This document shows positions 1-5,511 of a stretch of 5,946 nt of DNA, one piece after another. A program made the translations under genes and the position numbers. The notes below the pieces were generated by a model. That model saw nothing but the letters and a program-made list of their open reading frames with translations, was not told the DNA's origin and ran no database searches. Source of the DNA: Lachnospiraceae bacterium (GTDB lineage Bacteria > Bacillota > Clostridia > Lachnospirales > Lachnospiraceae); the NCBI GenBank assembly GCA_017959525.1, contig JAGDAL010000346.1:1-5946 (forward strand), in the 5' to 3' direction. Positions within the stretch are counted from its first letter, which is position 1; each line of letters opens with the position of its first letter.

Positions 1-1056
1 ACCCAGTTAGCTCTTGCGGCTGCAGACGAAGCCTTAGAAGACAGCGGCCTCATCCGGGCAACGGAAGAAACACCGCGCTACGCTGCTCCCCTACAGGGTG
101 CAGATGCCACCCGTTGTGGCGTCATCATCTCCTGCGGTATTGGCGGATTGGATGTCATCGAAGAGAATCATACCAAGGGCCAAGCCCGGGGCTTCGAGAA
201 GGTCAGTCCCTTCTTCATTCCAATGACCATTACCAATATGGCAGCTGCCAGAGTTGCCATTAGCCATGGACTAAAGGGTATGTGTACCTGCCCGGTTACG
301 GCTTGTGCCGGCGGAAGCAATGCCATCGGAGACGCCTTCCATCGCATTCGGGACGGCTATGAAGAAGTGATGGTCTGCGGTGGTGCTGAGAGTTGTATCA
401 CTCCACTGGCCATCGGTGGTTTTTCCAACATGAAGGCCCTTTCCTATGCCACGGATCCTAAGGCAGCATCCATTCCCTTTGATGCCAACCGCAATGGATT
501 CGTCATGGGTGAAGGTGCCGGTATCTTAGTCTTAGAAGAATACGAACATGCCAAGAACCGTGGTGCCCATATCTACGGCGAGATTGTGGGATACGGCAGC
601 AACTGCGATGCCTACCACATCACCTCTCCGGCAGAAGGCGGGGAAGGCGGTGCGGCCTGCATGGAATTAGCCCTTGCAGATGCCGGACTGGCTCCTACGG
701 ATATCGACTACATCAATGCCCACGGCACCTCCACCCACATGAACGATTTGTGCGAGACCCAGGCCATCCATCGGGTCTTCGGAGCACATGCCAAGGACGT
801 AGCCATTTCCTCCACCAAGTCCATGACCGGCCATCTCTTAGGCGGTGCCGGTGGCGTGGAAGCGGTCTTTAGTGTAAAAGCCATCGAAGACGGCTTCATT
901 CCGGCAACTGTTGGACTTACAACAAAAGACCCGGAATGCGATTTGGACTATACGCCGGGGATCGGACGCTCTGCCGACATTGCTTACGTTCTAAGCAACA
1001 GCCTCGGTTTCGGCGGACACAATGCATGTTTGATTTTCGGCAAAAATAAGGCATAA
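1..1056 (+). CDS. fabF: Beta-ketoacyl-ACP synthase II (FabF), 5'-truncated by the window edge
   Basis: This enzyme condenses malonyl-ACP with an acyl-ACP in each round of fatty-acid elongation in the cytoplasm. The frame is open from base 1, so 351 residues are visible; the family is usually about 410 long, so roughly 60 N-terminal residues lie outside the window. An internal TTG at 148 is not a start, because the upstream residues (LALAAADEALEDSGL, then GVIISCGIGGL) are typical FabF. The catalytic Cys sits in TACAGGSNA (codon 304-306). The two catalytic histidines are in NAHGTSTH (codon 721-723) and KSMTGHLLGGAGG (codon 832-834), with the conserved Lys at 817-819. The C-terminal NSLGFGGHN loop is intact. 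A stretch of about 15 residues before the GVIISCG strand (RYAAPLQGADA) seems longer than in common FabF. The stop is followed 14 bp later by fabZ, so the two are co-transcribed. Identification is secure. Confidence 0.96.
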   Translation, partial: TQLALAAADEALEDSGLIRATEETPRYAAPLQGADATRCGVIISCGIGGLDVIEENHTKGQARGFEKVSPFFIPMTITNMAAARVAISHGLKGMCTCPVTACAGGSNAIGDAFHRIRDGYEEVMVCGGAESCITPLAIGGFSNMKALSYATDPKAASIPFDANRNGFVMGEGAGILVLEEYEHAKNRGAHIYGEIVGYGSNCDAYHITSPAEGGEGGAACMELALADAGLAPTDIDYINAHGTSTHMNDLCETQAIHRVFGAHAKDVAISSTKSMTGHLLGGAGGVEAVFSVKAIEDGFIPATVGLTTKDPECDLDYTPGIGRSADIAYVLSNSLGFGGHNACLIFGKNKA

Positions 1057-1070
1057 TAAAGGAGTATGAA

Positions 1071-1499
1071 ATGAGTGAATTAAGTGCTGCAGAGATTGCA
1101 GAGATTCTACCCCATCGCTATCCCTTTGCACTGGTGGATCGGATTCTCGATTACCAGCCGGGAGAATGGGCCCTCGGTCGCAAGTGTGTCTCTATGGATG
1201 AGCCGTTTTTCCGGGGACATTTTCCGGGACAACCCATTATGCCGGGAGTCCTCCTCTTAGAGGCATTGGCGCAGACGGGAGCCGTTGCTGTTCTTTCTCT
1301 TCCGGAGAATCGCGGCAAGTTAGCGTTGTTTGGTGGGGTGAAGAATGCACACTTTAAGCGACAGGTGGTACCGGGAGACGTGGTGGAGTTACGTACGGAA
1401 TTGATCCGCCAGAAGGGCCCGATTGGCGTTGCCAAGGCTGTCGCATCTGTGGACGGTAAGCCTGTTGTTACGGCGGAGCTTACCTTTGCCATCAAATAA
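1071..1499 (+). CDS. fabZ: 3-hydroxyacyl-ACP dehydratase (FabZ)
   Basis: FabZ removes water from 3-hydroxyacyl-ACP to give trans-2-enoyl-ACP, the third step of each type II fatty-acid synthesis cycle. The 142-residue protein has the normal family length and a hot-dog fold signature: the N-terminal ILPHRYPFALVDRI (residues 12-25), then FRGHFPGQPIMPGVLLLEALAQTGA. His50 and Glu64 in that segment match the catalytic pair of the family. The start is chosen from GGAG at 1061-1064, 6 bases before the ATG. The gene follows fabF by 14 bp and precedes the MarR-type gene by 19 bp, fitting one operon. FabA-type isomerase activity is unlikely from the FabZ-like N-terminus, although some FabZ relatives in Firmicutes (FabN) isomerise; sequence alone does not settle that. 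Confidence 0.95.
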   Translation: MSELSAAEIAEILPHRYPFALVDRILDYQPGEWALGRKCVSMDEPFFRGHFPGQPIMPGVLLLEALAQTGAVAVLSLPENRGKLALFGGVKNAHFKRQVVPGDVVELRTELIRQKGPIGVAKAVASVDGKPVVTAELTFAIK

Positions 1500-1501
1500 T
1501 C

Positions 1502-1507
1502 AGGAGG
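1502..1507 (+). promoter_or_regulatory. Ribosome binding site fixing the start of the MarR-family gene
   Basis: A perfect AGGAGG lies between the fabZ stop (1499) and the ATG at 1519, 11 bases before it. It supports the 1519 start over an in-frame TTG at 1423, which would lie inside fabZ and has no comparable site. Confidence 0.75.
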
Positions 1508-1518
1508 ATTGTCCCTAT

Positions 1519-1971
1519 ATGCTCGGACGTGCCATTTTATCCGTTTACGAAAAACTACGCATCCATTTTTACATGCAGATCTTCTCCCGCTTCGAACACC
1601 GGGAGGCGACGCTGACCATGGTGGAAGCCTTCTCCATGGAATGTATTATGGCTCTGAATAAGCCCACGGTTGCACAGTTTGCCAAGATGATGGATATCTC
1701 CGCACCCAACGCAGCATATCGAGTGAACAGTCTAATTAAGAAGGGGTATATTAAAAAGGTTCGTTCCAAGGAGGACCAGCGGATTTTCCATCTGGTCCCT
1801 TCCGATAAGTACATGGACTACTACATGATTAACAACGAGTATCTCATGAAGATTGTCCATCGTTGCAAAGAGCGGTTTTCTCCGGAAGATTATCAGAAAC
1901 TGACCGAGATGTTAGAGGTCATTTCCAATGAGCTGATGCCGGAGTTGGATTTGAATCAATATAAGAATTAG
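1519..1971 (+). CDS. MarR-family winged-helix regulator, probably of fatty-acid synthesis (FabT-like)
   Basis: The 150-residue product has the usual MarR length and layout. Helices at both ends (about 1-45 and 100-145) would form the dimer. The DNA-binding part is at residues 49-94: PTVAQFAKMMDIS as the first HTH helix, SAPNAAYRVNSLIKKGYI as turn and recognition helix, and a wing KVRSKEDQRIFHLVPS carrying the conserved Asp86 and Arg88 pair. It follows fabZ by 19 bp and is the last gene before a terminator, so it is expressed with the fatty-acid genes. In streptococci and lactococci the MarR protein FabT represses fab genes in response to acyl-ACP; a similar role is inferred here from position only. 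The visible DNA has no clear operator before fabF, because that region is outside the window. It could also act on the palindrome at 2036-2049. The MarR call is firm and the target is a guess. Confidence 0.85.
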   Translation: MLGRAILSVYEKLRIHFYMQIFSRFEHREATLTMVEAFSMECIMALNKPTVAQFAKMMDISAPNAAYRVNSLIKKGYIKKVRSKEDQRIFHLVPSDKYMDYYMINNEYLMKIVHRCKERFSPEDYQKLTEMLEVISNELMPELDLNQYKN

Positions 1972-1977
1972 GAGCCG

Positions 1978-2010
1978 GGGATGCAATAATCTTGCATCCC
2001 TGATCTTTTT
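1978..2010 (+). terminator. Rho-independent terminator of the fab operon
   Basis: GGGATGCAA (1978-1986) pairs perfectly with TTGCATCCC (1992-2000) around a 5-base loop TAATC, and TGATCTTTTT follows. It begins 7 bases after the MarR stop codon. The T run is slightly interrupted but adequate. Confidence 0.85.
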
Positions 2011-2035
2011 GTCTAATTAATTTGAAAATACATTG

Positions 2036-2049
2036 CTTTTGTACAAAAG
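2036..2049. promoter_or_regulatory. Perfect 14-bp palindrome, possible operator
   Basis: CTTTTGTACAAAAG is a perfect inverted repeat that ends 3 bp before the proposed -35 box of the cheY-like operon. Two direct copies of AATTTGAA flank it, at 2019-2026 and 2050-2057, with starts 31 bp apart, close to three helical turns. Size and place fit an operator for a dimeric regulator. The MarR-family gene just upstream is one candidate binder; that link is inference. Confidence 0.45.
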
Positions 2050-2052
2050 AAT

Positions 2053-2081
2053 TTGAATAATCACAGCGGTTGTTGTAAGAT
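2053..2081 (+). promoter_or_regulatory. Putative housekeeping promoter of the cheY-like operon
   Basis: TTGAAT (2053-2058) and TAAGAT (2076-2081) are separated by 17 bp, each matching four of six consensus bases. This places transcription start near 2088, about 30 bases before the ATG at 2119. No clear flagellar-type (sigma-28) promoter was seen. Moderate confidence, since the boxes are not consensus and the region is AT-rich. Confidence 0.45.
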
Positions 2082-2118
2082 ATTTATATTAAAGAGATTA
2101 TGACATGAGGTAGAAGGT

Positions 2119-2493
2119 ATGTCTGAGAAAATCACGATTTTAGTCGGCGATGATTCCATTCTCGCCCGTAAGCAACTGAAAGATATACTCATCGGTATTC
2201 AGGACAACTTGGAATTTGTGGAAGCCTCGAATGGTCAGGAAGCAGTCGATCGATTCAAGGAAGTGCATCCGGATATCGTTTTTCTGGACATCGTAATGCC
2301 CGTTAAGGACGGCATCGCTGCCACTGGGGAAATCGTTGCGAGTGACTCCAAAGCAAAAATTATAATTGTCTCTTCCGTTGGAACACAGACACAGTTGAAG
2401 GCCGCGATTGAAGCCGGGGCCAAGGACTTCATCCAGAAGCCGATTCGCGCCGAGCAAGTCATTGCCATCTTTAACACATACATAGGAGGATAA
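2119..2493 (+). CDS. Stand-alone CheY-like response regulator receiver
   Basis: The 124-residue protein is a single receiver domain with no output domain, as in CheY. The phosphorylation site is Asp57 in VFLDIVMP; the metal-binding acidic pair is Asp11-Asp12 in LVGDDS; the switch Ser85 lies in IIIVSSVG and Lys107 in DFIQKP. All the residues needed for phosphotransfer are therefore present. The segment AIEAGAKDFIQKPI is very close to the chemotaxis CheY subgroup of Firmicutes. The first-strand end reads VGDDS where VDDS or ADDS is usual, a small oddity. GAGG at 2107-2110 is a suitable ribosome site. The gene is first in an operon with the CheX-like gene, whose ribosome site overlaps its last codons. 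No histidine kinase is in the window, so the phosphodonor is unknown. It could serve chemotaxis or another output such as surface behaviour. Confidence 0.9.
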   Translation: MSEKITILVGDDSILARKQLKDILIGIQDNLEFVEASNGQEAVDRFKEVHPDIVFLDIVMPVKDGIAATGEIVASDSKAKIIIVSSVGTQTQLKAAIEAGAKDFIQKPIRAEQVIAIFNTYIGG

Positions 2494-2498
2494 CGCGA

Positions 2499-3380
2499 AT
2501 GTATGCACAGTTTTTTGGTGGATACCTGCTGAGCAAAGAAGCAGTAACTCCTGAGCAGCTTACTTCTGCGATATCGAAATTGTCTGATACACATATTAAG
2601 TTAGGAACCTTGGCCATGCACAAAGGATACATGACCGCCTCGGAAGTCGATGAGGTATGTTTCCTGCAGACCCGCGAAGACAAGCGTTTCGGTGAAATTG
2701 CCATTGAGCGCTGCTATCTCTTTGAAGATCAGTTAGAAGATTTATTGGTATCCCAGAATCCGGATTATCTCATCTTAGGCCAGACCTTAGTCGATATGGG
2801 AGCCTTAACCAATGCAGAGCTTGAGAGTCTCATGTATCAGTACCAGACCGATAATGAGTTGGACGATTATGCTACTGCCATGGTCGACAACAACACCACC
2901 TCACATCTGGTAGAGAATTTCTTCGAGATGTATCACATTCCGGCCAACAATTACACCTTAGCTTACATCAATTTGCTCTTTAACAATTTGATTCGTTTCG
3001 TTGGTGAGGACTTCACGCCGTTGGAGCCGATGAAGATCAGCGAATACGAAGTGAACTACTGTGTCGCTCAGCGATTAAGCGGCGTGGCCAAGTTTACCAC
3101 GGCTCTGGATATGGAGCCGGATGTTGCGGTATCTTTTGCATCCCGCTACGCAAAAATGGATTTTGATGCCTTTGATGAATATGTCAAGGCTTCCCTGGAG
3201 GATTTCCTCAACTTACACAACGGACTCTTCAGCGTGAATATGTCCAACAACAGTTCCGTAGAGCTGAACTTAGATCCGCCAATGCAAGAGGAAGGTCCGG
3301 TGATGCAACTGAATGAAACCGGCTTTGTCATTCCGGTCATCTATCCGTTCGGTTCCATCTTTTTGATTTTCGAATTCTAA
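2499..3380 (+). CDS. Four MshEN-like repeats fused to a CheX-like domain
   Basis: The 293-residue protein has two parts. Residues 5-115 hold four tandem units with an exact 29-residue period, starting at 5, 34, 63 and 92; each has the form x-(L/F)-G, then hydrophobic residues, then a Leu or Val at unit position 17. This resembles the 24-residue motif of the MshEN (type II secretion ATPase N-terminal) domain, which binds cyclic di-GMP in some proteins. After a linker, about residues 138-293 resemble CheX/CheC, which dephosphorylate CheY-P: DEYVKASLEDFLNLHNGLF followed by a strand and LNLDPP, and a C-terminal VIPVIYPFGSIFLIFEF. The usual ExxN catalytic motif appears as DxxN (Asp235, Asn238), so activity is uncertain. 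No signal peptide or membrane segment is seen. AGGAGG at 2484-2489 fixes the ATG, 5 bp after the cheY-like stop, so translational coupling and a working partnership with that receiver are likely. The CheX call is moderate to good; ligand binding is inference. Confidence 0.75.
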   Translation: MYAQFFGGYLLSKEAVTPEQLTSAISKLSDTHIKLGTLAMHKGYMTASEVDEVCFLQTREDKRFGEIAIERCYLFEDQLEDLLVSQNPDYLILGQTLVDMGALTNAELESLMYQYQTDNELDDYATAMVDNNTTSHLVENFFEMYHIPANNYTLAYINLLFNNLIRFVGEDFTPLEPMKISEYEVNYCVAQRLSGVAKFTTALDMEPDVAVSFASRYAKMDFDAFDEYVKASLEDFLNLHNGLFSVNMSNNSSVELNLDPPMQEEGPVMQLNETGFVIPVIYPFGSIFLIFEF

Positions 3381-3410
3381 TGGTTCTTACATTTAAGGAA
3401 GGAGACCCGT

Positions 3411-3647
3411 ATGAAAATTAAACACATTAAGAACACAGAAGCTTTTTTCAAAGTAATTGACAGCTGCACCGGTACGGTTGAGCTGGTTACCAACGAGGGC
3501 GATCGCTTGAACCTTCGTTCCAAGTTATCCCAGTTCGTATCCCTCTCCGCACTGTTTTCTTCCGACAACTCCATTCCGGAGCTGGAACTAATCGCTTATG
3601 AGCCGGAAGACGCTAAGAAGTTACTGGAGTTTATGATCAATCAATAA
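3411..3647 (+). CDS. Small conserved-looking protein, possibly HPr-like fold without the active histidine
   Basis: This 78-residue protein has no signal peptide and no membrane segment. The ribosome site is strong (AAGGAAGGAG, 3395-3404, 6 bases before the ATG), and the gene lies 30 bp after the CheX-like gene and just before a terminator, so it is the third gene of that operon. The pattern of VELVTNEGDRLNLRSKL, SLSALF, then LELIAYEPEDAKKLLEFM resembles the second half of HPr phosphocarriers (a strand, NLKS before a short helix, a strand, and a final helix). Ser37 would fall at the HPr Ser46 position. The HPr active-site His15 region has no counterpart, so it would not be a PTS phosphocarrier. 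Similar small clostridial proteins have, as I recall, carried the misleading name poly(A) polymerase; no such domain exists here. Existence as a gene is quite sure; the fold assignment is tentative and the function unknown. Confidence 0.7.
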   Translation: MKIKHIKNTEAFFKVIDSCTGTVELVTNEGDRLNLRSKLSQFVSLSALFSSDNSIPELELIAYEPEDAKKLLEFMINQ

Positions 3648-3658
3648 GTAAAAATGGC

Positions 3659-3700
3659 CGGGATTGTAAATTAATCTACAATCCCGTCCTTATTTTATTT
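3659..3700. terminator. Bidirectional terminator shared by the signalling operon and thrC
   Basis: CGGGATTGTA (3659-3668) and TACAATCCCG (3677-3686) form a perfect 10-bp stem with an 8-base loop. On the + strand a T-rich tract (TCCTTATTTTATTT, 3687-3700) follows; on the - strand a TTTTT run (3655-3651) follows after GCCA. It lies between convergent genes ending at 3647 and 3702 and can serve both. Confidence 0.88.
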
Positions 3701-3701
3701 C

Positions 3702-5192
3702 TTATGAAATCTGTAAAAAGTCACGTACCACCTGTGGCATCTCATCCACTTCGCAAATGGTCTTGTGTCTCACCTCGGCGCTTCGAATCTCTTCGATTGC
3801 TCCCGGTATCTCTACCTTCGCAACCTCGGACAACTTGTCGGTTAACTCCAAGTCAGAGAGTGCTGCGTCGTCCTCTCCGATGGCCTGCATGACACTTCTG
3901 GTGAACTTATATGGGCTTGCAGTTGATGCAATCACCGTTACCTTATCGTCGCCCGTTTCAGCTTTATACTTATTGTATACGCATGCTGCAACTGCGGTAT
4001 GGGTATCAATCACATAGCCGGTCTTCTCATAGAGATCACGAATGGTCTTGGTAGTCTCCTCTTCCGTTGCGTAATTGCCATAGAAGTCTGCCAAGTTCTT
4101 ACGCATCTCTTCGGTAATCTCATACTTACCGTCGGACTGCAATGCCTTCATGAATGCGGCATTGGCTGCATCATCCTCGCCTGCAATACGATAAATCAAT
4201 CGCTCCAAGTTACTGGAGATTAAGATATCCATAGATGGAGAACTGGTCAGCTTGAACTCACGGTTCTTATCGTACACACCGGTTCCGAAGAAATCGAACA
4301 ATACCTTATTCTCGTTGGATGCGCACAACAGCTTTGCAATCGGAAGTCCCATATTTTTTGCATAATATGCTGCCAAAATATTACCGAAGTTACCGGTTGG
4401 TACCGTCACGTTAATCTCCTGGCCTGCGGTAATCTTCTCTTCCTTCAGAAGTCTGGTATATGCATATACGTAGTATACAATCTGCGGTACCAATCGTCCG
4501 ATATTAATGGAGTTGGCGGAGGAGAACTGATAACCTGCTGCATTAAGCTCTGCTGCCATCTCCTTGTCTCCGAACATCTTCTTCACGCCGGTCTGGGCCT
4601 GGTCGAAATTACCGTTGATTCCTACAACGAAGGTGTTATCGCCGGTCTGAGTCACCATCTGGCGCTTCTGAATATCGCTGACGCCATCCTTCGGATAGAA
4701 AACGATAATCTTGGTTCCTTCCACATCTGCAAATCCTGCCAATGCTGCCTTACCGGTATCTCCGGAGGTCGCAGTCAGGATAACAATATCATTCTTCACC
4801 TGATTCTTACGGGCTGCGGTAATCATAAGGTGTGGCAAAATGGAAAGTGCCATATCCTTAAATGCAATGGTCTTACCATGGAACAGTTCCAAGTAATATG
4901 CGCCATCTGCATAGGTCAGTGGTGCAATCTCCTCTGTATCGAACTTCTCATCGTATGCACGATTGATGCAGTTCTTCAGCTCCTCTTCGGTATAATCCGT
5001 AAGCAAAAGCTTCATCACTTCGTATGCGACTTCCTGGTAGGTCATGTCGCTTAATTCTTCTAATGTCTTATCGAACTTGGGGATTGTGGTTGGAACGTAG
5101 AGACCGCCGTCGGTGGCCAATCCACGCAATACCGCTTGAGATGCAGTTACCTGCTCTGCCTTGTTTCTGGTGCTAACATACTTTACTTCCAT
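3702..5192 (-). CDS. thrC: Threonine synthase
   Basis: ThrC is a PLP enzyme that converts O-phospho-L-homoserine to L-threonine and phosphate, the last step of threonine synthesis. From the ATG at 5192 the protein has 496 residues, a normal length for this class. It begins YVSTRNKAEQVTASQAVLRGLATDGGLYVP, the typical N-terminal domain. Lys112 in FHGKTIAFKDMAL is the PLP-binding lysine (codon 4857-4859 on the complement), and SGDTG (143-147), NSINIGRLVPQ and PTGNFGNILAAYYAK are further family motifs of the PLP fold type II. The start is set by AAAGG 7 bases upstream (5200-5204) and by the promoter: an earlier in-frame TTG at 5261 falls inside the -35 box, so it cannot be translated from that promoter. 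The gene stands alone, convergent with the signalling operon; no other threonine-pathway gene is in the window. The leader is only about 30 bases, too short for a T-box. Confidence 0.97.
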   Translation of the reverse strand: MEVKYVSTRNKAEQVTASQAVLRGLATDGGLYVPTTIPKFDKTLEELSDMTYQEVAYEVMKLLLTDYTEEELKNCINRAYDEKFDTEEIAPLTYADGAYYLELFHGKTIAFKDMALSILPHLMITAARKNQVKNDIVILTATSGDTGKAALAGFADVEGTKIIVFYPKDGVSDIQKRQMVTQTGDNTFVVGINGNFDQAQTGVKKMFGDKEMAAELNAAGYQFSSANSINIGRLVPQIVYYVYAYTRLLKEEKITAGQEINVTVPTGNFGNILAAYYAKNMGLPIAKLLCASNENKVLFDFFGTGVYDKNREFKLTSSPSMDILISSNLERLIYRIAGEDDAANAAFMKALQSDGKYEITEEMRKNLADFYGNYATEEETTKTIRDLYEKTGYVIDTHTAVAACVYNKYKAETGDDKVTVIASTASPYKFTRSVMQAIGEDDAALSDLELTDKLSEVAKVEIPGAIEEIRSAEVRHKTICEVDEMPQVVRDFLQIS

Positions 5193-5231
5193 CTTTTTTC
5201 CTTTCCCTGTTGCGTTTCCTACAACGCCTCC

Positions 5232-5261
5232 ATTATAGATGATGTCAAAATCCTCTGTCAA
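5232..5261 (-). promoter_or_regulatory. Consensus promoter of thrC
   Basis: On the - strand, TTGACA (5261-5256) and TATAAT (5237-5232) match the housekeeping consensus at all twelve bases, with an 18-bp spacer. Transcription would begin near 5225, giving a leader of about 33 bases. A second TTGACA (5248-5243) lies within the spacer, too close to the -10 box to act with it. Confidence 0.85.
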
Positions 5262-5283
5262 TTGCCTATAATCACCCTTTTCA

Positions 5284-5436
5284 CGTAGACACTTTCCCCC
5301 ATGTATTATCCCGCGAGGTCGCTCTCGCTTTCTGCTTCAGACGTAGCAGATACTACAAAGCTCTGCTTCGCAGACCTTCTAGTACTGACGTCTGAAGAGA
5401 CTCGCTACTGAAAACATGTGGGAGAAACCGTCTACG
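5284..5436. repeat. Long imperfect inverted repeat (extended hairpin), possibly a MITE or structured RNA
   Basis: Several paired blocks nest in order. CGTAGAC (5284-5290) pairs with GTCTACG (5430-5436). TTTC (5293-5296) pairs with GAAA (5424-5427), CCC (5297-5299) with GGG (5420-5422), and CATGT (5300-5304) with ACATG (5414-5418), with single-base bulges. GCGAG (5313-5317) can pair with CTCGC (5401-5405), CTTCAGACGT (5335-5344) pairs perfectly with ACGTCTGAAG (5388-5397), and TCTGC with GCAGA (5362-5374) closes the tip. Such nested symmetry over 153 bp is far beyond chance. No transposase and no clear target-site duplication were found. It lacks the T run of a terminator. Whether it is a repeat element, a recombination product or a transcribed structure cannot be told from one copy. 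Confidence 0.75.
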
Positions 5437-5499
5437 GGCTTTACGTACCAAGTGCATTGACAAGAGGATTTTGCGCTACTGCGTGCGACGGATTTCTAG

Positions 5500-5505
5500 T
5501 ATAAT
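5500..5505 (+). promoter_or_regulatory. Consensus -10 box directly before the AP2-domain gene (possibly leaderless)
   Basis: TATAAT ends 6 bp before the ATG at 5512, so transcription from it would start at or within a base or two of the ATG itself. No good -35 box is present at the normal distance (around 5477-5482); TTGACA at 5457-5462 is 37 bp upstream, too far. The GGGGA between box and start is only one base from the ATG and is too close to act as a normal ribosome site. Confidence 0.5.
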
Positions 5506-5511
5506 GGGGAT

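Larger units (their letters stand above)
5193..5511. other. 319-bp divergent intergenic region
   Basis: The region separates thrC from the AP2-domain gene, which point away from each other. It holds the thrC leader and promoter on its left, a 153-bp imperfect inverted repeat in the middle, and a TATAAT box plus an isolated TTGACA (5457-5462) on its right. No convincing open reading frame, tRNA or riboswitch was seen in it. Confidence 0.7.

Noticed and set aside
1423..1518. In-frame extension of the MarR gene to a TTG at 1423
   Set aside because: It lies inside fabZ, has no ribosome site, and its residues do not look like a MarR N-terminus; AGGAGG at 1502 points to the ATG at 1519.
2140..2508. 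122-residue open frame on the - strand opposite the CheY-like gene
   Set aside because: It is fully antisense to a well-supported receiver domain and shows no family signature.
2511..2843. DNA-level tandem repeat or CRISPR-like array
   Set aside because: The 29-residue period exists only in the protein; the bases of the four units are too diverged for a recent DNA repeat, and there are no constant repeats with spacers.
5193..5225. T-box or threonine attenuator in the thrC leader
   Set aside because: The promoter at 5232-5261 leaves a leader of about 33 bases, too short for either, with only a weak 5-bp hairpin in it.
5284..5436. The long inverted repeat as a transcription terminator
   Set aside because: No T run follows on either strand, and both neighbouring genes start here and point away, so no transcript needs to end here.
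5457..5462. TTGACA as the -35 box of the AP2 gene
   Set aside because: The distance to TATAAT at 5500 is 37 bp, about twice the allowed spacer, and no good -10 box lies 16-19 bp after it.
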